Notes under the pieces: model-generated
Told to the model about the DNA's origin: nothing
Databases searched by the model: none
What the model saw: the letters and a program-made list of their open reading frames with translations, nothing else
NCBI GenBank assembly: GCA_963556145.1
Contig: OY744471.1
Coordinates: 5,759,590-5,823,589, forward strand
Direction: 5' to 3'
DNA from: Hygrocybe punicea
Taxonomy: Eukaryota; Basidiomycota; Agaricomycetes; Agaricales; Hygrophoraceae
DNA length: 64,000 nucleotides
Made by a program: the position numbers and the translations under genes
In this document: positions 24,101 through 34,691 of the stretch, one piece after another
Layout: each line of letters starts with the position of its first letter
Numbering within the stretch: position 1 is the stretch's first letter

Positions 24101-25145
24101 CCAGGGCATGCGTGCAGGTGAGGAATGTCGTCGGATCGTCAGGGAGGATAATGGTAGGCACAGAATACGAAAGTGGAAACCATATATCCGGGAATGGCAA
24201 TTGTCAATTACGTGTCGAGATATTGTTGAGGTGGAAGTCAGAAGTATCAATGGCGGAAGGGTTTCGATGCCGATGCCAAAGATAGATCATAACAAAGTAG
24301 AAACCGATCAGGAAGGTGATGGCAATGCTGCCAATAACAATTACGGTAATGAGCTGTGTCGGGAGTACAGCCATTGTGAATCGGTTTGTCGTGGGATAGC
24401 GTAAACAAGATATCGAAGGGAAAAGACAATGTTGGTGACGTCCATCGGCAAGGAGACTATTCGGGTACAACAAGGTCACGTGGGATATGTCCATGGTCGG
24501 TCTGGATTGTTCTAGAAGAAGGGACAAAAAGAGAATAAGAATAAGAAAATACAAGGATGTCCGAATGAAGAAACAATGACGTTGAAAGGAAGACAAAGGA
24601 CAAAAAGAAATGAAAAAGGAAGGTGTGCAGTGCAGAATCGTCATGGTGGGTATCGGAATGGGCATCGGGGTTGGAAGCGGAGTTGGAATCGTAACAATTA
24701 GGAAGCTTCCCAATCTTCCAAAGCATTGAATATTTTACAAACTCCTGATTATTCTAGTTTTGCGACTTATGCTTATGCAGCTGGACCCCACTTAGACTTT
24801 GATGAGGCACCTACAAGTGGGTGGGTTGTCCATCGCTCAGAAAAGGTAAGAATTATAAAATTTCTATTTCACTAAAAGCTTACCAATGCACAGATTCCTA
24901 AGCATGAAAGCAACTTTATATGGGCTGCATACAAACTTATCTTGGAATTGGATGATGGCTGCTTTTGGTTTTGGGATGCTGCCAAAGATGAGCATGGCAC
25001 CACTATGAATCGAATTGCCATGAAGCACCGGGAAAAGCATGAGAAGTATTATCGAGTCAAAAGTGCCAGAGATGCAGCACAGTGGACTCGTGTTTTGACG
25101 TTACCACATTCTGTGGCACAAAGCAACATGCGGGGCCTGGATTGA
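21132..25145 (+). CDS. Multi-exon lineage-specific protein with an element in one intron
   Basis: Starts MTDPTPNRHRRREVEV (ATG 21132). About ten exons with introns of 45-55 nt give, among others, RRPPKIKLDTQELNAQTT, FHPELHRNMCWETNVGNAT, KVYLAKADCVRAELKKSE, VTELMGKRVFESAEDMLN, VTTDDTWYRICSPPP, FGAVVYNIDKLGRIFDDG, AYAAGPHLDFDEAPTSGW and FIWAAYKLILELDDGCFWFW, ending SNMRGLD-stop at 25145. All exons I joined are open. No known domain is recognised; the basic N-terminus may be a nuclear signal. A 1669-bp element (23028-24696) sits at the 3' end of the intron that starts at 22983, and both flanks keep an ATTAG acceptor, so splicing could still give an intact mRNA. Confidence 0.55.
23028..24696. mobile_element. 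LTR-like insertion (solo LTR or short retroelement), 1669 bp
   Basis: Begins TGTTACGG and ends CGTAACA, short inverted TG..CA termini as in LTRs, with a 5-bp target duplication ATTAG at 23023-23027 and 24697-24701. No reverse transcriptase, integrase or internal repeat is visible. A TATATATAG lies at 23276-23284. The minus strand has a 169-codon ORF (24204-24713) that overruns the element's end and contains one hydrophobic segment (ITVIVIGSIAITFLIGFYF); nothing marks it as a real gene. Best read as a long solo LTR or a non-autonomous retroelement. Confidence 0.7.
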
Positions 25146-25384
25146 TGTATGATTTATATTGAATACTACTTGTACATTAGAAAAGCTCAGTCATAAAGGC
25201 TGCAAGATACATGTGAGGATTTGTTGGTGTGATCCTTTTGAACTGTGAGCCTTTATGCCTAGGCTATTGCATGGATACTCCGTGGATACTTCTGAGGCTA
25301 TCCGTATCCGTATCCGTCAATAGCCACGGATACGGATACAGATAAGGATATTGTCGCGGATACCGATGGATCGGTGGGTAATTT

Positions 25385-25440
25385 ACCTCGCGTTCGCCGC
25401 GCCAACGTCAATTGACATTGCAGCGTGCTCGCACAAGGTA
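25385..25440. repeat. 56-bp palindrome centred on GTCAATTGAC (copy 2)
   Basis: The left arm begins ACCTCGCGTTCGCC and the right arm ends GCTCGCACAAGGTA, with centre ACGTCAATTGAC at 25406-25416. The arms are less well matched than in the other copies. Confidence 0.5.
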
Positions 25441-25534
25441 AAACAAGCCCGTACCCGTGGTAACCGCCCCCATCCCGGTGACAGGTACCAAACTGCACCC
25501 GTTGATGGTGGGTGCCCACGGTTTCCATGTCAGA

Positions 25535-25591
25535 CACCTCGCGAACACCGTGCGCGCGTCAATTGACACGGACGTGCGTGTTTGCAAGGTG
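25535..25591. repeat. 57-bp palindrome centred on GTCAATTGAC (copy 3)
   Basis: Left arm CACCTCGCGAACACCGTGCG, right arm GTGCGTGTTTGCAAGGTG, centre GTCAATTGAC at 25558-25567. Confidence 0.6.
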
Positions 25592-25990
25592 GTCGTGTTC
25601 ATGGATGAGCCGTGACATGGAAATGGGAACATGGGCTACACCCACGCTCCCGTCATCCGTCTTGGTGCCAGGTAGCTAGAAGGAGGTGGCATGAAATTAA
25701 TAGGAGCCCAACATCAGAAAAGGATGAGGAAAATACCTAGCTGGGCCTACGAAGAATCCTTGGTAATGAATGATCAGTAGAAATCCGACGTACAGATCTG
25801 TGAGAGAGTTTGGACCCTGCACGCAGTGGCGGCTGTCCAACAGATTGACTGACAGGTTAAAGCTCAGGTTCGACACGAGGCTCTATCAGCAGTCGTCCCG
25901 CGCTGTGCTTCTCACGAGGAAAAAACAAAACGGAACAGTGGAGCAGAAGTTTGCAATGATATCTCTCATTGACGAAACATTTGTCCATAG

Positions 25991-26810
25991 CTAGTGTTCC
26001 TTAATCGCAACCTTTCCCCCGTCCCACAGACGTAGGTGCCCTGGAAATATCGGGAACCGCGAACGCTCCTTTTCTGCGGCTGTTTCCATGGCGAGATGGT
26101 TCTTCTGGTTGAGCGAACGGATGAGGTCCTGTATCTGGGGCTCGTCGAAGAAGACCCGGCGCTGCATGGCGAGCTGGCAATCATCAAGCCGTGGCACGGC
26201 TGGTTCGGGCTCTGACGCCTGTGGAGGCGGCCATCTGGGATGCGATGCTATCTACTGTCCTTGCCTTCGATCTGGTGCTTGTTGGACCTGCGGGAAGTAA
26301 GCTACGGCGGAATCAATACATGCTAATGAAAGAGAGTTGTTGCTGCGCTCTGATGGGAAAGAACAACCTTTCTTACATATGATGTGAGCAACCTGGCAAG
26401 CAGGGATTTGAGCCAAAAGGTTCAGTAAGAGGGAGCAGGGATTAAAAATGCACCTGCTGCCATTCTCTGAGTTCTGCAAGAAGTTCGGGAGGATATGAAG
26501 AGAGGATCGAATCGATGAGGGAGGCTGGTTCTGGGTGCACAATGAGGTCACATAATATATCGATCTTGAGACGGAGGGATGAATGTCAGGCGCGGGTGCT
26601 GTCACGGTTGGACATCAAACGTGCGTTTCGGTCAGGATGTTGGGGGATTGCTGCAGATTATCTGGTGGTAAAATCATTGAGGAATGACGGTGGATCTCTG
26701 TCGGAGGTCCACTCACCTGGAGTATGCGCCGGTCATGATGAAGAAACTGGAGCTTGTAGGCCTGTCGTCTGGAAAGTAAACCGGGATGACGAGTGGATGT
26801 TTTAGAGGAA
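25991..26810 (-). pseudogene. Unidentified multi-exon gene remnant
   Basis: Minus-strand coding-like blocks, 5' to 3': PLVIPVYFPDDRPTSSSFFI (about 26720-26800), SSLRLKIDILCDLIVHPEPA and SSYPPELLAELREWQQ (about 26460-26580), then VPRLDDCQLAMQRRVFFDEP and RSRFPIFPGHLRLWDGGKVA to a stop near 25991. A TGA at 26585-26587 precedes the HSSLRL block. They read like exons of one conserved protein, but I cannot name it. Only part of the gene seems present. Confidence 0.4.
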
Positions 26811-27189
26811 AGACGAATTCAAGGAGGCGATTGAAGATGCCCAGAGAGGGAGTGACAAGACGTTGCCTCCACACGTTAACCTCAGTAAAAGCGGAAATTC
26901 AAGTGAAGTCAGGCAAGTGTCAAGTGACGGGCAAGTAAAATTCACCAAAACGACAAATGGTCGTGTATTAGTCTATTAGTTGATTTATTGAGGGAAAACT
27001 ACGACTAGATGTGCCTGAGAATAGTCTGGTGCTGGTATTGTGGCAGTCCTTCTAAAGTTAACCCAAAGTCAGGAAGGTCGTTTTTGAGAATTTCAGAAAA
27101 TCCGCGGTGGGCCAATTCAAACTCAGCTATTCCAGTCCTTCTGTCCAAGAGTTTGCTCGTCTCACAGAACGGTACGGTCACCAGTTTAG

Positions 27190-29047
27190 ATGGCGCCGAC
27201 CAAACCCAACAAACTCGCATTCCTTTCCATGCCTGCGCCAGCTTCCTATGTCGCTGGTCTTGGTCGAGGGTAAGTCGACCAGCCTTGTGAGTCACCAAAT
27301 CTAACTTCAACCCCCCCATAGTTTAGCGCATCTGGATTTACAACGCGGTCCGATATTGGTCCTGCTCGAGAGGGCCCATCGGCGGAAGTAATCGCGTGCG
27401 TTACATTAACGGGTTCGTCTATGGGCAGCCAACCATTGATCCCTTGTTTTTTTTTTTTTCATCCCAGGGAGGCACAAGCACGTTGAGGCGAGGAGGCCGA
27501 AGTCGACCCCGATCAATTCCAAGACCCAGATAACGAATATGGTCTCTTTGCGGGAACAACATATGAGCAGGACGACGAAGAAGCCGACAAGATTTACGAC
27601 GAGGTTGACCATGCGATGGATGCACGTCGGCGGGCACGTAGGTGTGTGCTTCTGGTTAGTTTTAAATGTTTCCTTTCCAGAATCCAACTACCCCTTCATT
27701 GTGCTATTTTTCTTCGTTCTATCAGGGAAGCCCGTGAAAGTGCAGAACTTGCAAAACATCGAGCGGAACGTCCGAAAATTCAACAGCAATTCGCAGACCT
27801 GAAACGTGGATTGCCGGTGGTGACGGACGATGAATGGGAGAACATCCCAGAAGTGGGAAATCTTACGCGGAAGAAGCGCCGTAGAGACGAAAGGTCCTTT
27901 GTGGTTCCCGACAGCGTCATCGTCGGGGATAGGTCCAAGAACGAGTACGAGAATTCTCTTGACTCCAGGCAGCAACAGGTTAGCATTTCATATTGTGGGT
28001 TGCTTGTTTATACTGAAACTGTACAGACTGGCGGTTTTGAGACTCCTGCCGAGTCAGGTTCCCTGACCAATTTCGTTGAGATGGGTCAAGCTCGTGATAA
28101 AATCCTCTCCCTCAAACTTGATCAGGTTTGTTTCCAGTTTCATTCACTTTCTAGCGCCAGGTTGAAATATATCAAAATTTCTGCAGATATCAGGAACGTC
28201 CACAACATCCGGCTCCGTCACTTCCGTCGATCCGAAAGGGTATCTTACATCACTCAACAGTGTCGTCTTAAAGACGGACGCGGAAATTGGTGATATCAAG
28301 CGTGCTCGTATGCTTTTTGACTCACTCGTCAAGTCAAATCCCAAGCATTCGCCGGGTTGGATAGCAGCTGCTTGTCTGGAAGAGCACGCCGGACGGATGG
28401 TAGCGGCAAGGAAGCTCATTAACGCTGGGTGTGAGCAATGTCCAAAGAGTGAGGATGTTTGGCTGGAGGCTGCGCGACTGCATGTTGGTCATTTTCAATC
28501 TACTCGTTTACGATCTGATTATCGGTCTCATTTCCCAGAACAACGACGATGCCAAGGTTATTTTGGCCAACGCGGTACAGCACGTGGGCCAGAGTGTAAA
28601 AATTTGGTTGGCCGCCGCAGATTTAGAGCATGATGTCAAGGCTAAGAAACGCGTCATGAGAAAATGTAAGGGGTCAATTGTGAGGTGATTTATGGATAAC
28701 TGACTGATCCGTCAAAATCGTAGCTCTCGAACATATTCCTAATTCCGTCCGCCTCTGGAAAGAAACCGTTAATCTAGAATCATCTCCGACCGACGCGCGT
28801 ATCCTTCTCTCTCGTGCGGTTGAAGTTATTCCGCTATCTGTTGAGCTCTGGATGGCTCTGGTCCGCCTCGAGACACCTGAGCGTGCCAAAGCGGTTTTGA
28901 ATAAAGCTCGCAAAGCCGTACCGACCAGCCACGAGGTCTGGATCGCCGCCGGCCGCCTTCTCGAGCAGGAAGCTACCGGACACGTTGAGAAGACAACCGA
29001 GCAGCGAGAAAAAGAACTGGAGGTCGTTGACCGGACGATCGAGGCCA
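27190..29047 (+). pseudogene. Pre-mRNA splicing factor Prp6/Prp1, 5' half with in-frame stop
   Basis: From ATG 27190 exons read KPNKLAFLSMPAPASYVAGL, SDIGPAREGPSAEVIA, EVDPDQFQDPDNEYGLFAG, TYEQDDEEADKIYDEVDHAM and GSLTNFVEMGQARDKILSLK (the PRP1 N-terminal domain). HAT repeats follow: ARMLFDSLVKSNPKHSPGW, ARKLINAGCEQCPKSEDVW and [20 protein letters not shown]. Prp6 bridges U5 and U4/U6 in the tri-snRNP. Here TGA 27484-27486 interrupts the third exon just before GEEAEVDPDQ, and similarity ends at VVDRTIEA near 29047, about half the usual length of some 900 residues. Introns are retained. Non-functional. Confidence 0.85.
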
Positions 29048-30683
29048 AAAATACCTGGACTCGTCGATTGACTGTCTTTCAGGCGTTAGATGTACTGGTT
29101 GGCGATCAAAACGGCGAGTGCAATCGTCGTGAACTTCGACAGATCATTGAAGTTTTCTGGACTACCCTTACCTAGATTTCATCTGGCCGTTCAAAAAAGA
29201 CTGACTATTCGTGTTGCAGTCTACGAAAGGACCTCAGGGCTGCACTACTTTCATCCAAAAGAGCCATCGACTTGCAGAAACGGTCTTTACAAGTTGACCT
29301 CTTCGGTTCATCCTTAGTAAAGGGGAGGTAGGGTCTGATGAGAAAGGCAAGTTCGTCGTTCGTCTACCATGCCAACCTTCAAGGTCAGCGGGGACCGACT
29401 TAGGAAAGCAAATGCTGAAGATGTTGTCCCCTCGCAGAACGAGCTTGAGTGTAAAGTCCTGACATTACAAATTCTACGTATTGTTATCTATGATTTGATA
29501 TCTCAGGCCAAACTATAGATGATGTAAATGCCACGCTGAGGTCAACTTCAAGGATGCACGATACCTTGAATGGCATTGACCGAGACGCCCCGTTGCCGTT
29601 TTGTGGACGGAAATTATCTGATTACGAGGGGTGACATAGAACGCGGTTGAGAGATGCGAGCTACAGGTGCGCCCGCAGTTTTGCGTTTACGACCCATCGA
29701 TGACTGGAGATAGACTGTTCGAGTCTGGTTGGGGGGTTCTCAACTAGCAGCACGGGAAATCCTGAGCTTCAAACAAGTCACGGATTCGGTTTCATTTGGT
29801 GAGTGTCTAATTTCTAAGTTCCTTATCTTCACTAGTTGACATACAGCCACACCATCCCTCAGTCTCAACGTTACCACTTCGACAACTACCGCAGAATCGC
29901 AGACTCACGGACTCGCACTTGCGGACTCCTCGACAATATTTAACTCTTTATGCCTTCAAATCAGTCTGAGGGGAAGGAAAGCAAAGACCAGCATTACCCA
30001 GTGCGCTCGATTTTTGGAAGGTTGAAGATAGTCACAGACTGCAGACAGAAACCTGGCCTGCATCTGCGAGAAGGACCGCCGGCGTGCTGCAAAGTGAGTT
30101 CTAAACTAGAGGTCTCGTTTTATTTATTGCATTACATCTTGTTCTTCAGACAGCAGATGGAATGTAAAGCACTCAGGGAGTCGCGGATCTATTCGCATTG
30201 CGGGCACGGTTACTTGAGTCAGCTAGGTTACGTTCAGCTGGCTCAGGAAATGGCACTGCATTGAGCGCCCGGAGCCCGAATAGCCCGCTAACCGGTAAAT
30301 GGACAAGTCCTTGAGCGCAGCGTGGGGGAATGTCTGGGGTGTCAAGAATTTCATTTGTAGTCTGAAGTCTAGAAATCAGTCAAAGGATAGACAGGTGCGC
30401 AAATATGACAAACCTTGAGAATGACTATGTACTGTTTGTTGAAAAGGGCGTGCAGCGTATTGGTTGCAAACATGCCGTTGTGAATATCATTAATATTATC
30501 GAGTCCTGACATGCCCGTCTATTTGAGGAGGCAAGACGGTGGAATGAACCTAGCACGGATGCATACGGCCGCATTCTCCTCCTTCCGGTTTGACAAAAAA
30601 ATACTTCATTCGCCGATGACCTACTCATTATTGACCAATATAGCGACTTTATCTACACCCCTGCCAGGTCCCCCGTACATGTC
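29048..30683. other. Region without an assignable gene
   Basis: Possible short exons (MPTFKVSGDRLRKANAED from 29370) and spacer sequence; I recognise no family. A frame near 30430-30530 may be the decayed start of the BAH-protein remnant that follows. Confidence 0.3.
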
Positions 30684-31023
30684 TTGACAAACTTTGCATC
30701 ATTACGTGCCGGCCCAGGTAACATCAAGTCGTTGCATGCTGTTGATGCTGACGGAATCGCAGGTGTCACGACTTTTCGGATATCTGCCAGGGACAGGACG
30801 TTTGTCGACGAGGTGCATTGCAAGGGGTGGACGGTGAAGCTTGCTGATTGGCTGCACTTGAGCAATACGGATGACCCAAGTCGTCCGATCATTGCGCAAG
30901 TGTTCCGGTGTTGGGTCTCGGAAGATTTGTATGTGCGAGTTATCTGGGAACGTTGTTTTAAATTTAATATTTAATTTTCAGAACGAAGAAGGGTCAACCG
31001 GGGTATCATACGTTTCCTCGATA
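30684..31023 (+). pseudogene. BAH-domain chromatin protein (Rsc1/Rsc2 type), fragment
   Basis: The frame contains GIAGVTTFRISARDRTFVDE, VHCKGWTVKLADWLHLSNTD and PSRPIIAQVFRCWVSED. This is the start of a BAH domain of the kind in RSC/polybromo subunits, which bind nucleosomes and recruit chromatin remodellers. A 50-nt intron joins it to TKKGQPGYHT, then a stop follows at once. The rest of the BAH domain (normally the CWYYRPEQT region) and the bromodomains are missing. Fragment of a larger gene. Confidence 0.7.
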
Positions 31024-32320
31024 GGAAAGACCACGAGTTAAGCTTTGCTGGAGTAGGGTCAGAAGAAAAGTTAGACACGGACGCTTGTTGATGCACCTTC
31101 AGATAAACCAACAGCGAGTATACTTCCATCTTCTGCAATATGTGAAACGCCAGCGCGACTGCCCACATCTTCAGCAACACGAAGGATTTCTGCGTCCAAG
31201 TTACACGTCACGAAAAGATAACGTCAGGACATATGTATACATACTAAGATTTCGTATCTCCTTAAACGTTCCGGTGTTCCATGCCACTCTCAGCTTGTCC
31301 ATCAACTCTGGGTGTCTTGCAAGCAGCACCTTAGCCTGAGGATTCTCCCCATGCCTGGATCGAGTCTTCCCTCTGAAGTCGATACAATTGCGGCAAGGAG
31401 GAATGCAGCTCGTGATGGAATGGAAGGTTCGTCGTCAGCGACATCAAGTACACCCAGATCCAAACGGGCGTGGTATCGTCGGTAGAAATTCCAGAGTCAT
31501 TTCCATCGTCCGCTCAGCTGGTGGTTGATCCATTGGAGGCCCTATCTACACCAATCAAGCCCTCCGCACTGAGCTCGCCTGAAAGGCTCCAAAGATAACC
31601 GGAGCTCGAAACGAGGGGCATAAATTGCATGAGGTTCTGGTGGGCGTAGTTCAGCTACGATCTCGAAGACAGCGCTAGAATAGCCAGATTCTCCCGTACC
31701 TGCAAGCGTACAAGCCGTACAGGTCTCGTTCCCAGAAAACTATGACAACTTGTCAAAACTTGTGGGACGACACACTCTGAGTATTGGTAAGCCACCTGTT
31801 GATGGGCACCGTGCGCAGCATAACGCCATTCTGCTGGCCAACACTGACATGCTGGGTCTTGTTGATGTTAGCGTCAAGCATGGAAATCGCAGATGGCGGT
31901 GCCGTGAGCTCTTGCGTTCGTTGCTGTCCCTTGGGGACTTCTACGAGCGAGCGCCATACTCCCCATCACCTTGCGGTCCTCGTGCTCAGAAAGCTGACCC
32001 TCCAGATCGAGCTCAGACTGCTCAGGCTCGGGCGAGCTAAGCGACTACAACCTGTCGCTTGTTGGTTATCGCACAGACGACGGTTTTGCCCTGTGGGATC
32101 GTAATCGAGTTCTAGATGGGCCTCATATGCGTCCTCCACTGTAACTGCAGACTAAACATTGGGCGGCATAACGTCGACACGCAGGGCGATCACCAGAACG
32201 CTTGTGATGTGCGAATGACAATAAATATTGGATTAGGGAGATAATGAGAGACGATGTGCACAGGCAGTCCATCCTGGGTAAGTCTACTTCTTGAAACGGT
32301 ATGACTGCGACATCCAGTTC
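31024..32320. other. Mixed fragments, no assignable gene
   Basis: The minus strand has coding-like blocks KVLLARHPELMDKLRVAWNT (31270-31335) and DAEILRVAEDVGSRAGVSHI (31130-31195), and SSPEPEQSELDLEGQLSEHE (31970-32040). They resemble exon remnants of one or more proteins I cannot name. Confidence 0.3.
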
Positions 32321-32329
32321 TGTACTGAT

Positions 32330-34667
32330 GTCTTATTCGACCAGCTACGGATTTTTGAGCGAAAATGCGCTGTTTTCGGAACGCCTGGCTCAGGAAGGGA
32401 TCTTGTTCATTGGTCCGCCTGCCAGTGCTATCGTTAGCATGGGATCAAAGAGGTATGTAGGAATCTCTGTCCAAATGTCATTCTACCAATATACTACTTA
32501 TCTAACATTAGTGAATCGAAGAATATCATGTTAGGTACGTTTCCTGATCTTCCTTTGATAAGACGAGTCTTCCTATACTTACTTGGTAATCAGCCGCTGG
32601 AGTCCCTTGTGTGCCAGGATATCACGGAGATAACCAAATTATCTTTACGAACAAGCCAAGAAAATAGGTAACTCCACTTATCCCACCCTCTCACGCCTTT
32701 CTCTCCTCAACTCTGAATAGTGGACAAACAGGCTTCCCAGTGCTAATTAAAGCAATCCACGGAGGAGGTGGGAAAGGCATGCGTACAGTCTCATCGCCTC
32801 CGTCTGCTGCTGTTATTGAGGAGGCGCTGTTATCCGCCCAGCGAGAATCACAAAAGGCTTTCGGAAATGCAACGGTTCTGGTGGAAAAATACATTGAACG
32901 ACCACGGCATGTCGAGGTACAGATATTTGCCGACAAGTTCAGTGGGGTGGTAAGCTTGTGGGAGAGAGATTGTTCGGTGCAAAGAAGAAATCAGAAGATC
33001 ATTGAAGAGGTGTGTGCCCTCAATTACATCGTAGGTTGTCGTTAAATACGCATTCGGGTGATTAGGCACCTGCCCCTGGGCTCTCGGCAGATTTGAGAGC
33101 AGATCTTAGTGCTAAGGCAATTGCTGCTGCCAGAGCAGTAAATTATGTCCTTGCTGGGACTGTCGAGTTCATCTTCGACAAATGATACGCAGGGATTCTA
33201 TTTTATGGAAATGTAAGGCCATATCCAGAAAGTCTTCCTTGTCTATTCTCACCTTTTTCTTGCACGATCAGGAATACGAGGCTTCAAGTTGAACATCCTG
33301 TTACGGAAATGGTCACTGGGTTGGATCTTGTTGAATGGCAATTGGAGGTGCGGTCCTTTGTTTGATTCCATGCATACAAGCTGTCGCCACCTCCACAGGT
33401 CGCAGCAGGCAATGCTCTGCCTTTGGCGCAATCAGCTATTCCACTTGTCGGTCACGCCTTTGAAGCCCGTATCTATGCCGAGAACCCCCGCAACAACTTC
33501 CTCCCCGACTCTGGGCCGCTTCTCTACCTCTCCACGCCCACCCCCACGCAAATATTCGCTCCCTCCTTTCCTTCACTCCCGTCAGCCTCTTCACTCATCC
33601 CAAGTCAGACCTCAGACCCTCCCACGACACCGCCCTGACAATATCACCTTTGCGGCTCGAACAAGGCTGCACGGAAGGTTCACAGATCGGCGTATTTTAT
33701 GACCCTATGATTGCAAAGCTCGTTGTGCATGCCAGGGATCGCACCGAAGCATTGCGAATGCTGCGCAAGGCATTAGATGAGTATAGAGTTGTGGGTGTTG
33801 CTACCAACGTAGAATTCCTGAGGACCTTGGCGGGTAATCAGGCGTTCATTGATGGGGAGGTCGGGACAGGGTTTATTACGGTACGTCATCCGTTCTCTAT
33901 ACAGTCTCCGTCTTTCAACTCATACATATATATGCGCAGAATCACACTGCTGACCTATTTCCAGCTATCTCTGAGGCGTCCCCTGAAGTTCTCGCACAAG
34001 CTGCAATATTCGTAGTCCTCTGGGACCAAACGACGACATCTCCCTCACCATGGTCTTCCCCCCTTTCCCGTCACTTTGGTGGAGACATACACGAACAAGT
34101 CATCACTCTACAAGATGAAGCCTCTGGAGAACTTACCACCATCCTCATTAAATCTACCACATCTCGTACTTTTGACGTCACAGTGCACACGCCAACATCA
34201 AATACTTCGTTTCCATGTGTACTCGCACAGCTCACCTCCCCGGCAGTAACCCTCAATAGCGAGCATCGGGGGACTACCATCGTTTCGCAACTGCCACAAC
34301 ATAGCGTACCCTCTTCATCTCCCAGCACTATGGAGTATCTCCATGTGTTTACTGGCGGTGTGAGGACGACCTTCCTATTGCCATCCCCTAAATGGCTGCT
34401 CTCTATATGCGGGGACGTGCTCGCCGCAGGTAAAGGTGTGCTCAAAGCCCCTACGCCAAGTCTAATCGTGGACGTACGGGTGAAGGTCGGTGACAGGGTC
34501 GAGAAGGGTCAAGAAGGGTCAAGCCGTTGTGGTATTGGAGAGCATGAAGACAGAGACCGTGTTGGGGGCTGATGTGGTTGGCGTGGTGATGGCTGTTGGC
34601 TGCACGAAGGGAGATATGGTAGAGGAAGGCAGGGAGCTTGTCAACGTCAAGGAAGATGCAGAATCGT
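32330..34667 (+). pseudogene. 3-methylcrotonyl-CoA carboxylase alpha subunit, 5'-truncated with frameshifts
   Basis: Exons read [67 protein letters not shown] (ATP-grasp glycine loop), [71 protein letters not shown] and the biotinyl-domain motif VLESMKTETVL (about 34540), ending NVKEDAES-stop. This is the biotin-carrying subunit of mitochondrial leucine breakdown. Breaks: the N-terminus is missing; one base is lost after GYHGDNQ (about 32625); one A is inserted in FIFDND (about 33182); a 10-bp tandem duplication, 34503-34512 repeated at 34513-34522, shifts the frame just before the biotin lysine motif. Convergent with Exo84, 25 bp apart, so both were probably copied or decay as one segment. 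Confidence 0.85.
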
Positions 34668-34691
34668 AGGATCACTTGTCTATTTACAGAG

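Larger units (their letters stand above)
25146..25990. other. Non-coding repeat-rich spacer
   Basis: Holds a cluster of GGATAC motifs on both strands at 25272-25370, forming a potential hairpin around CCGTCAATAGCCACGG, and the two palindromes listed separately. No exon recognised. Confidence 0.45.

Noticed and set aside
24204..24713. 169-codon minus-strand ORF with a hydrophobic segment in the LTR-like element
   Set aside because: It runs past the element's end into host sequence, its N-terminal part is simple PIPTP-like sequence, and nothing supports translation.
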